Part shown: one piece after another, positions 15,639 through 22,231 of the stretch | How positions within the stretch are numbered: the first letter of the stretch is position 1 | How the letters are laid out: each line of letters opens with the position of its first letter | NCBI GenBank assembly: GCA_035406565.1 | Contig: DAONLG010000009.1 | Coordinates: 1 to 26,277 of the forward strand | Reading direction: 5' to 3' | DNA length: 26,277 nt | Origin: Soehngenia sp035406565 | GTDB lineage: Bacteria; Bacillota; Clostridia; Tissierellales; Tissierellaceae | Made by a program: the position numbers and the translations under genes | Notes under the pieces: generated by a model | What the model saw: only the letters and a program-made list of their open reading frames with translations | What the model was told of the DNA's origin: nothing | Databases searched by the model: none

Positions 15639-16694
15639 ATGCAAAATCCTATTATTTTAGATGATTTTTTAGATTATATGGAAACAATAAAAGGTACCTC
15701 GCCTAATACTGCTAAAGAATACTACTATGATCTAAAAACATTTTTTAAATTCATGAAAATCAGGTATGCATTAGTAAAAGAAAATGTTGAATTTGAAGAT
15801 ATAGATATAAGTGATGTAGATATTGATTTTATTAGGAAGATCAATATTCAAGACCTTTATGCTTTCATGTCGTTTTTAGATAAAAAGAAAGATAATGTAA
15901 ATTCAACACGATCAAGAAAAGTAGCCTCTCTTCGATCATTCTTTAAATATTTAACGGATAAAGTAAATTTATTAGAAAAAAATCCAGCAGCACAATTAGA
16001 ATTTCCTAAAATAGAATCTCGACATCCAACTTACTTAACATTGGACCAAGCTTTAAATCTATTAGAAATAGTGTCTCAAAATAGCAATGAATATTTTCGA
16101 AAAAGAGATTATTGTATAATTACTTTATTTTTAAATTGTGGGCTTAGGTTATCAGAATTAGCAAGTATAGATGTCGATAGTTTTAATGGCAAAGATACTT
16201 TAACTGTAATAGGAAAAGGAAACAAAGAAAGAACAGTTTTTCTTAATGAATCTTGCATCATTTCAATTAAGGATTATCTTCAAGTAAGACCTGTTGTGAC
16301 TAATGAAAAAGCCCTATTCCTAAGTAAAAGAAAACAAAGAATAAGCAATCGTGCAATTCAACACATGATCGATAAATATCTTGAAAAAACTGGATTAGAC
16401 CCTGCAATTTATTCAACTCATAAATTGAGACATACTGCTGCTACTTTAATGTATAAATATGGTAATGTTGATATACGCGCTTTACAAGAAATCTTAGGGC
16501 ATGAATCAGTTTCAACTACTCAGATCTATACTCATATAGATGATGAAAGACTTAGAAAAGCTGTAAATAGCAACCCATTAAGTAAAATATCTGTTGAAGG
16601 TGTTTCAAAACTAAAATCTAGTATAAGCAAAAACCAGGATGACGAGATTTATGCTGACAATATATATGATGATACAGAAGAAAAAAATAAATAA
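15639..16694 (+). CDS. tyrosine recombinase (XerC/XerD-like integrase)
   Basis: A 351-residue site-specific recombinase with an N-terminal SAM-like core-binding domain (about 5-125) and a C-terminal catalytic domain carrying the full active site: Arg170 (CGLRLSEL), Lys193 (GKGNKER), His261 and Arg264 (HKLRH), His288 (LGHES) and nucleophile Tyr297 (TQIYTHI). It is slightly longer than XerC/XerD (about 300), through an acidic insertion around residues 45-65 and a polar acidic tail of about 40 residues. No phage or transposon genes flank it, so a housekeeping or SOS-locus role is more likely than a mobile integrase. ATG 15639 is preceded by AAAAGGGGTG. A perfect 44-bp palindrome lies just upstream, and a LysM gene converges on it 19 bases downstream. 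Whether it acts on dif cannot be told here. Confidence 0.88.
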   Translation: MQNPIILDDFLDYMETIKGTSPNTAKEYYYDLKTFFKFMKIRYALVKENVEFEDIDISDVDIDFIRKINIQDLYAFMSFLDKKKDNVNSTRSRKVASLRSFFKYLTDKVNLLEKNPAAQLEFPKIESRHPTYLTLDQALNLLEIVSQNSNEYFRKRDYCIITLFLNCGLRLSELASIDVDSFNGKDTLTVIGKGNKERTVFLNESCIISIKDYLQVRPVVTNEKALFLSKRKQRISNRAIQHMIDKYLEKTGLDPAIYSTHKLRHTAATLMYKYGNVDIRALQEILGHESVSTTQIYTHIDDERLRKAVNSNPLSKISVEGVSKLKSSISKNQDDEIYADNIYDDTEEKNK

Positions 16695-16713
16695 ATAGTT
16701 TTCGTTACATTAA

Positions 16714-17019
16714 CTATAATACAGGCAATTTGAGTGTATCCCCTTCGTAAATGAAATTATCTTTCAATGCATTTAGATGTTTAACTTGAAATATCAAATT
16801 TCTAGGATCGTATTTATTGGGATAATGATCATTAACTATACTCCAAAGTGTATCTCCTTTTTTTACTACATAATATTCAAACTCTTTATTTATATCTTGA
16901 CCATATGACTTATTTAGGTTTAAAACATTTGCGATAATAATGCTAAAAATCAAGATTAATATTAAAGTAAACAAAATGAATCTTTTCGGGTTATAAATAA
17001 TAAATCTTTTAGATTTCAC
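16714..17019 (-). CDS. yneA: YneA-like SOS cell-division inhibitor with LysM domain
   Basis: A 101-residue protein with a basic N-terminus, one membrane segment (about residues 13-34) and a C-terminal extracytoplasmic LysM domain (about 48-100) with YVVKKGDTLWSIV and EGDTLKLP. Size, topology, divergent placement beside lexA and LexA-like boxes in its promoter match Bacillus subtilis YneA, which delays septation during SOS. Homology is inferred from architecture and context, as LysM proteins are common. The start is GTG (17019-17017) with AGGAG about 8 bases upstream. The promoter is strong, TTGACA-N16-TATAAT on the minus strand, with one LexA-like site in its spacer and another beyond the -10. 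Its 3' end faces the recombinase gene. Confidence 0.8.
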   Translation of the reverse strand: MKSKRFIIYNPKRFILFTLILILIFSIIIANVLNLNKSYGQDINKEFEYYVVKKGDTLWSIVNDHYPNKYDPRNLIFQVKHLNALKDNFIYEGDTLKLPVL

Positions 17020-17039
17020 TAAATCATCTCCTATTCAAT

Positions 17040-17053
17040 GGCACATATGTTCG
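17040..17053 (-). promoter_or_regulatory. LexA-box-like site, proximal to the yneA-like gene
   Basis: Read on the minus strand, CGAACATATGTGCC has a perfect left half (CGAAC) and a degenerate right half. It lies just downstream of the predicted -10 of the minus-strand gene, a position suited to repression. Confidence 0.5.
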
Positions 17054-17061
17054 ATAGATTA

Positions 17062-17089
17062 ATTATATCAAACATATGTTCAATGTCAA
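17062..17089 (-). promoter_or_regulatory. predicted yneA-like gene promoter
   Basis: On the minus strand, TTGACA (17089-17084) and TATAAT (17067-17062) are 16 bases apart, and both hexamers match consensus. A LexA-like site fills the spacer. The start would fall near 17055, giving a leader of about 36 bases. Confidence 0.75.
17069..17082 (-). promoter_or_regulatory. LexA box in the spacer of the yneA-like promoter
   Basis: The minus strand reads TGAACATATGTTTG: a GAAC-N4-GTTTG core matching the operator CGAACN4GTTYG except at the first base. It sits between -35 and -10, so LexA binding would exclude RNA polymerase. Confidence 0.75.
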
Positions 17090-17108
17090 TACTTTAAATT
17101 AATTTTAT

Positions 17109-17122
17109 CGAACTTTTGTTTG
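17109..17122 (+). promoter_or_regulatory. LexA box of lexA (autoregulation)
   Basis: CGAACttttGTTTG matches the Gram-positive LexA operator CGAACN4GTTYG at every fixed position. It overlaps the predicted -35 of lexA at its right edge, and lies upstream of the divergent promoter. Confidence 0.85.
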
Positions 17123-17148
17123 ATTATAAATCTCATGTATGCTATAAT
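17120..17148 (+). promoter_or_regulatory. predicted lexA promoter
   Basis: TTGATT (17120-17125) and a consensus TATAAT (17143-17148) are 17 bases apart. The predicted start near 17155 gives a leader of about 46 bases before ATG 17201. Confidence 0.72.
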
Positions 17149-17200
17149 GGTCATAAGTTAAGCAACTATGCTAGTTTAAACAATTTATAGAGGTGATCAC

Positions 17201-17815
17201 ATGTACGAAGATTTAACAAAAATACAAATAGAAATACTTTCTTATATAATTAAATTTACTTCTAAGCAAGGCTATCCCCCTTCAGTTAGAGAAATTGGGA
17301 AAGGAGTTAATTTACAATCTACATCATCTGTTCATAATAATTTGATTGCGCTCGAAAAAAAAGGATATATAAGAAGAGCGTCAGATAAACCCCGAGCTAT
17401 AGAAATATTAAATGTTAGTGATGGTTTATATCAAAAAAAAGAAACTATTGATATACCTATCTTGGGAAAAGTAACAGCTGGAGAACCAATATTGGCAGTT
17501 GAAAATATTGAGGACACTTTCCCGCTGCCTGCTGAAGTTGTAGAAGGACATGATGTTTTTTTCTTAAAAGTAAAGGGAGAAAGTATGATTGATGCAGGAA
17601 TTTTAGATGGTGACTTAGTACTAGTAAGTTCTCAATCCTATGCAGAAAATGGCGATATAGTAGTTGCTCTACTTGGAGAAGAGGCTACAGTTAAAAGATT
17701 TTTCAAGGAAAAAGATTACATAAAATTGCAACCTGAAAATCAATTCATGGAGCCTATTTATGCTAAAGATGTTAAAATACTAGGTAAAGTTAAAGCTTTA
17801 TATAGAACGTATTAA
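17201..17815 (+). CDS. lexA: SOS repressor LexA
   Basis: Repressor of the DNA-damage response; the RecA filament stimulates its self-cleavage. The 204 residues comprise an N-terminal winged helix-turn-helix (about 1-68, with GYPPSVREIG and STSSVHNNL) and a C-terminal S24 peptidase-like domain. The cleavage bond Ala93-Gly94 is in VTAGEP, the nucleophile Ser128 in GESMIDAGI and the general base Lys165 in ATVKRF, all as in B. subtilis LexA. GAGGTGAT lies just upstream of ATG 17201. It is divergent from the LysM division-inhibitor gene, with a shared LexA-controlled promoter region. A strong bidirectional terminator follows. Confidence 0.97.
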   Translation: MYEDLTKIQIEILSYIIKFTSKQGYPPSVREIGKGVNLQSTSSVHNNLIALEKKGYIRRASDKPRAIEILNVSDGLYQKKETIDIPILGKVTAGEPILAVENIEDTFPLPAEVVEGHDVFFLKVKGESMIDAGILDGDLVLVSSQSYAENGDIVVALLGEEATVKRFFKEKDYIKLQPENQFMEPIYAKDVKILGKVKALYRTY

Positions 17816-17854
17816 AAAAACAAATGGATTTATATAAATCCATTTGTTTTTTTT
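17814..17854. terminator. bidirectional terminator between lexA and the minus-strand operon
   Basis: A perfect hairpin, with stem CAAATGGATTTA paired across a 2-base centre (17833-17834), is flanked by an A-run (17814-17820) and a T-run (17847-17854). It therefore works in both directions: it ends lexA transcripts and, on the minus strand, overlaps the last codon and stop of the lyase-family gene. Confidence 0.9.
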
Positions 17855-19145
17855 AATTTAACTTAATTAAGTTTTTATTTAATAAATTATTTAAAGTTTT
17901 CATCACTCCAAGCTTACATTGTTCATAATTTGTTCCACCTTGATAATACACATAGTATGGATCCCTCATTGGTGCATCAGCACTTATTTCAATTGATGAT
18001 CCTTCAATAAATCCGGCAGCTGCCATAATGACCTTGTCTTCATACCCTGGCATGTCCCATGCTTCGGGAGTAATATAAGAATCAACAGCACCTGATTCTT
18101 GTATTCCTTTACAAAATTCAACCACTTTTAATGGATCTTCAAATTTAATAGCTTGAACGATATCATTACGTTCATCTTCTATGGATGGAATCACCTCAAA
18201 TCCTAATCTTGAATAAGTGGCACCCATGAGAACTGCTCCTTTTAAAGCCTCAGAAACAACGTTTGGAGCTATAAATAATCCTTGTAGTGTTATTCTATTT
18301 GTCCCAAATGTTAGTCCACAGTCTCTACCTAGTCCTGGAGCAGTTATTCTATTTGCAATACGATCAATATATTGTTTTTTGCCTGCTATATAACCTCCGG
18401 AAACAGCCAAACCACCCCCAGGATTTTTAATCAATGAACCAGCTATAATATCGGCACCAATTTCTATGGGCTCATTTATTTGTGTAAATTCTCCATAGCA
18501 ATTATCAACAAATATGATTACATCATTGAAATTTTCTTTTATCTGTAAAAAAGTTTTTTGCATCTCTTTAATAGAGATTGCATTTCTATCACTGTAACCT
18601 GTGGATCTTTGTATTGCAACAATTCTAGTTCTATCATTTATTTCATCCAATGTTTTTTTTACATCTATATGACCGTTAACTAAATCTACTTGTCTATAAC
18701 TTATACCATTTTCAATTAAATTACGAGGTTCATCACCTTTTATTCCAATGACTTTTAACATTGTGTCATATGGCGATCCAGTAATATATAGCAGCTCCTC
18801 TCCTGGTTTTAATATACCACTAAAAACTAAACTTATTGCATGAGTTCCTGATGCTATAGATGGTCTTACTAAAGCGCTTTCTGCTTTAAATATTTCAGCG
18901 TAAATATTCTCAAGCTTTTCCCTATGAATGTCCCCATACCCATAGCCGGTATTCCATCCAAAATCAGTACTTCCTAATTTCAATTTTTGCATTGCATGTA
19001 AAACCTTGTACTGATTGAACATTTTAATTTGGTCAATCACCGAAAACTTATGCAAAATATCTTTTTCAACTTCATTTACAAATTCAATTACCTTCTTGTC
19101 AATGCCAAAATTCATAATTATCTCATCTTGTATTTCTTTTAACAT
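17853..19145 (-). CDS. methionine gamma-lyase family PLP protein (YnbB-like)
   Basis: Cys/Met-metabolism-related PLP enzyme of the YnbB / 'aluminium resistance protein' family, 430 residues. Seen: the SGTHA phosphate-anchor region (about residue 100), IQRSTGY, FVDNCYGEF (PLP-pairing Asp) and the Schiff-base lysine Lys240 in AGSLIKNPGGG, a pattern characteristic of this family. The name is by homology; methionine gamma-lyase activity is not established for most members. It is last in the miaB-mutS-mutL-miaA-hfq run, 26 bases after hfq, and in other Firmicutes ynbB also sits close to hfq. ATG 19145 is preceded by AAAGGGTGA. The stop overlaps the bidirectional terminator. Confidence 0.88.
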   Translation of the reverse strand: MLKEIQDEIIMNFGIDKKVIEFVNEVEKDILHKFSVIDQIKMFNQYKVLHAMQKLKLGSTDFGWNTGYGYGDIHREKLENIYAEIFKAESALVRPSIASGTHAISLVFSGILKPGEELLYITGSPYDTMLKVIGIKGDEPRNLIENGISYRQVDLVNGHIDVKKTLDEINDRTRIVAIQRSTGYSDRNAISIKEMQKTFLQIKENFNDVIIFVDNCYGEFTQINEPIEIGADIIAGSLIKNPGGGLAVSGGYIAGKKQYIDRIANRITAPGLGRDCGLTFGTNRITLQGLFIAPNVVSEALKGAVLMGATYSRLGFEVIPSIEDERNDIVQAIKFEDPLKVVEFCKGIQESGAVDSYITPEAWDMPGYEDKVIMAAAGFIEGSSIEISADAPMRDPYYVYYQGGTNYEQCKLGVMKTLNNLLNKNLIKLN

Positions 19146-19171
19146 GTTTTCACCCTTTAAGTCATATTCTT

Positions 19172-19393
19172 TTATTCTTTTATTTTTAAAATTTCTGAAG
19201 GAACAATTGTAGATATAGCGTGTTTATATATGATCATTTCCTTGCCTTCACTATCAAGAACGATTATAAAGTTATCAAAACCGATTATTTTGCCTTTAAT
19301 TTTATAACCATTCATTAAATATACTGTGATTTCATTTTTATTGACCTTTGCTTCATTTAGTAAATGGTCTTGAATATTAATTTGTTGATTCAA
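19172..19393 (-). CDS. hfq: RNA chaperone Hfq
   Basis: Sm-like hexameric RNA-binding protein that pairs small RNAs with mRNAs. The 73 residues show the Sm1 region (QDHLLNEA with the proximal-face Gln8, then NGYKIKGKIIGFD) and Sm2 YKHAISTI at 56-63. The short form without a long C-terminal tail is usual in Firmicutes. The start is TTG (19393-19391), supported by AAGGAGG 8 bases upstream; no ATG is available. The gene overlaps the end of miaA by 17 bases, so its translation is probably coupled to miaA. The miaA-hfq order is conserved from Proteobacteria to Firmicutes. Confidence 0.95.
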   Translation of the reverse strand: MNQQINIQDHLLNEAKVNKNEITVYLMNGYKIKGKIIGFDNFIIVLDSEGKEMIIYKHAISTIVPSEILKIKE

Positions 19394-20345
19394 AAAAATT
19401 ACCTCCTTCGTCTAACTTCTTTTTTATATCAGAACACATCCATCTACATAAGGTTTCAGTATCTGTAAACTCATCAATATTTATCCATTTATATCTTTCA
19501 TCTCTCTTAAACCAAGTTAACTGTCTTTTTGCATAATTTCTGCTCCTCTTTTTTATTAATTCAACTGCTTCACTTAGGGTAATATTGTTTTCGAGATAGT
19601 CTACAATCTCTTTATATCCTATTCCTTGCATAGAATTTAAATCCTTTTTATAGCCCATTTTTAATAAATGTTCTACTTCTTCTACTAATCCATCTTTTAT
19701 CATTTTATCAACTCTTGCATTTATTCTATCGTATATTTTGCTTCTATCCATGTACAATAAATACATCGCTAAATTATATTTTGTAGAAGGTTTTCTAAAA
19801 TCTTTATTTTGCTTACTCATTGGTACTTTAGTAACATCATATACTTCTAGAGCTCTAATTATTCTCTTTGTGTCATTGATATTTAATTTTATAGCAGTGT
19901 CATAATCCTTTTCTAATAATAGCTCATACAAGTATTGTTTTCCTTTTTCTAATAAGATAGATTCATAATGATCCCTAATCTTCTTGTTTGATGCAACATT
20001 TGTAAAATCAATTTCATAAACTATTGAATTAATATATAAACCAGTGCCTCCTACTAATAATGGTATTTTACCACGTTTATTAATATCGTCAATTATTTCC
20101 GTTGTAATTCTCTTAAAATCAGATACACTGAAATCTTCATTTGGATTTACAATATCTACCATATGATGCTTAATCTTATCTATATATTCTTTTTCTACTT
20201 TTGCAGTACCTATGTCCATGTATCTGTATATTTGTCTGCTATCAGCTGAGATGATCTCTCCATTTATTTTATCAGCTACGCAAATCGATAAATCTGTCTT
20301 ACCTACTCCAGTTGGTCCTGCAATTACTATTAAATTATTATTCAT
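19377..20345 (-). CDS. miaA: tRNA dimethylallyltransferase MiaA
   Basis: Transfers a dimethylallyl group to N6 of A37 in tRNAs that read UNN codons, giving i6A, the substrate of MiaB encoded in the same run. The 322 residues show P-loop GPTGVGKT at 10-17, the DSRQIYRYMDIGTAK substrate-binding segment from residue 35, VGGTGLYI, and the C-terminal YAKRQLTWFKRD typical of the family. ATG 20345 has GGGAG upstream. It starts 13 bases after mutL and overlaps hfq at its 3' end. Confidence 0.96.
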   Translation of the reverse strand: MNNNLIVIAGPTGVGKTDLSICVADKINGEIISADSRQIYRYMDIGTAKVEKEYIDKIKHHMVDIVNPNEDFSVSDFKRITTEIIDDINKRGKIPLLVGGTGLYINSIVYEIDFTNVASNKKIRDHYESILLEKGKQYLYELLLEKDYDTAIKLNINDTKRIIRALEVYDVTKVPMSKQNKDFRKPSTKYNLAMYLLYMDRSKIYDRINARVDKMIKDGLVEEVEHLLKMGYKKDLNSMQGIGYKEIVDYLENNITLSEAVELIKKRSRNYAKRQLTWFKRDERYKWINIDEFTDTETLCRWMCSDIKKKLDEGGNFFESTN

Positions 20346-20358
20346 TGATTTTCTCCCA

Positions 20359-22230
20359 TTATATTATTCTCAAAAATTTTTTTTCTATATCTTTTCGATT
20401 AAATTTAATAATAGTCGGCCTACCATGAGGGCATGTGTATGGGTTGTCGCATTCATTTAATTGTGTTAATAAAGATTTTATTTCCATTTGTTTTAGATCA
20501 TCCCCAGCTTTTACAGCTGAAGTGCATGCTATTTTCATGATTTTATCAAGTTTAGTCGTGTAAATCCCGACATTGCTATCATCTAAATCATCAAGAATAT
20601 CTAAAAACAATTTTTCTCCATCCGGTTTTCCAAAAACCAAAGGAATTCCTCTTAATATAATACTTTTGTCGTCAAATAGCTCTACTAGAAAACCAATCTG
20701 ATTAAAAATTTCAATGTTATCTTTTACATATAAGTAATCAGCTGGTGATAAATCAATTATTTGCGGTGTAAGCAATTGTTGAACTACTATTGATTCATTA
20801 TGGTATTCTCTTAATAGCTTTTCATACATGACACGTTCATGAGCTGCATGCTGATCAATAATATATATGGTATCAGACTTATTATTTTCAAAAATAACAT
20901 AAGTGCTGAAAGCTATACCAATAAACTTTAATTCGTTGAAATTTATCGTCGCATTATCATTGTAATTGTAAGTTTGATTCTTTTTTTCTCCAATATTAGG
21001 ATTTTCAATAAAATCATCCTTGATCGTTTCATTAACCATATCATTGTCTTGGTATAAAATATTTTTAAAATCAGTTGATGTATAATCTTCAAAATCGAAT
21101 GCTCTATTTTCTCTTACTATTTGCTCATCTTTTTTAATGCTCGAGATTTGTTTATGATCATTATTTTGTAAATCCCATATATATGGATATTTTTCAGTTT
21201 TTTTCTTTTCTTTATTTTCTAAGCTTGGACTAGGTATATTGACAATTTTACTGGTATTCTGCTTAATTTGATTTGCAATGATTGAATAAATTTTATTTTC
21301 TTCGATAAATTTTATCTCCTGTTTAGTGGGATGTATATTTACATCGATTAAAGCTGGATCGATATTAATGTAAAGAATAAATACTGGATGCTTATTTATA
21401 GGCAACATAGAACTATATTGCTCCTCTATGACCTTCGCTAGTTTGTAATCATAAACATACCTGTTATTAACAAATAAATATTGATAATTTCTGTTGCTTC
21501 GGTAAATATTATTATTTGAAAAATAACCTTTAAAACTAAAATTATCATCTTCAAATTCAATTAAGCTAATCCCTTTAGCGATATCTTTACCTAATAACTG
21601 ATATATAACATTTATTTCTTCAGACGAACCATTTGTATTTAACGTTAATTTACCGTCTCGAATTAGCTTGATTGATATTCTGGGATTTCCCAAGGCAATT
21701 TTTGTTACAATATCAGCAATATATCTTTCTTCAGTGGCGTTAGTTTTTAAAAATTTTTTTCGAACTGGTAAATTAGAAAAAACATCTTTTACGATAATTG
21801 TTGTTCCAACATTTGCAGCGATTGGCTCTATGAATTTAAGTTTTCCATCTTCAAAAGCAGCTTTACTGCCTACTAGATTTTCTTTTGTTCTGGACACTAT
21901 CTCAACATTTGATACTGAGACTATACTGGAAAGAGCTTCTCCTCTAAAACCCATAGAAACTATTTTATATAAATCTTCAATTGTCTTTAGTTTTGAAGTA
22001 GAATGTCTTTCAAAAGCTAAAAGGATATCTTCTTTTTCCATTCCAATTCCATCATCTGTCACTCTTATATAAGTTGTTCCCCCATCTTTTGTTTCAATTA
22101 TTATTTGTCCAGAATTAGCATCGATTGAGTTTTCAACTAATTCCTTAACAATAGACGAAGGTCTTTCTATTACTTCTCCTGCTGCTATTTTTTTGATTGT
22201 ATTATCATCTAATAAATTGATTTTAGGCAT
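20359..22230 (-). CDS. mutL: DNA mismatch repair protein MutL
   Basis: Mismatch repair matchmaker and nicking endonuclease, 623 residues. The N-terminal GHKL ATPase has GEVIERPSSIVKELVENSIDA, DDGIGM and FRGEALSSI. A variable linker (about 335-430) leads to the C-terminal domain with the metal-binding endonuclease motif DQHAAHE at 459-465 followed by Glu at the proper spacing, the ACTSAVKAGD motif and CPHGRP at 600-605. This makes it the nicking type found in bacteria without MutH. It begins 1 base after the mutS stop, so the two are probably translationally coupled. Confidence 0.96.
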   Translation of the reverse strand: MPKINLLDDNTIKKIAAGEVIERPSSIVKELVENSIDANSGQIIIETKDGGTTYIRVTDDGIGMEKEDILLAFERHSTSKLKTIEDLYKIVSMGFRGEALSSIVSVSNVEIVSRTKENLVGSKAAFEDGKLKFIEPIAANVGTTIIVKDVFSNLPVRKKFLKTNATEERYIADIVTKIALGNPRISIKLIRDGKLTLNTNGSSEEINVIYQLLGKDIAKGISLIEFEDDNFSFKGYFSNNNIYRSNRNYQYLFVNNRYVYDYKLAKVIEEQYSSMLPINKHPVFILYINIDPALIDVNIHPTKQEIKFIEENKIYSIIANQIKQNTSKIVNIPSPSLENKEKKKTEKYPYIWDLQNNDHKQISSIKKDEQIVRENRAFDFEDYTSTDFKNILYQDNDMVNETIKDDFIENPNIGEKKNQTYNYNDNATINFNELKFIGIAFSTYVIFENNKSDTIYIIDQHAAHERVMYEKLLREYHNESIVVQQLLTPQIIDLSPADYLYVKDNIEIFNQIGFLVELFDDKSIILRGIPLVFGKPDGEKLFLDILDDLDDSNVGIYTTKLDKIMKIACTSAVKAGDDLKQMEIKSLLTQLNECDNPYTCPHGRPTIIKFNRKDIEKKFLRII

Positions 22231-22231
22231 A

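Noticed and set aside
15639..16694. Tyrosine recombinase as marker of a prophage or integrative element
   Set aside because: No tRNA attachment site, direct repeats, excisionase, phage or conjugation genes are nearby, and its flanks are housekeeping and SOS genes.
21668..22072. 134-codon open frame on the plus strand opposite mutL
   Set aside because: It lies wholly antisense to strongly conserved MutL ATPase motifs, with no ribosome binding site or recognisable domain.
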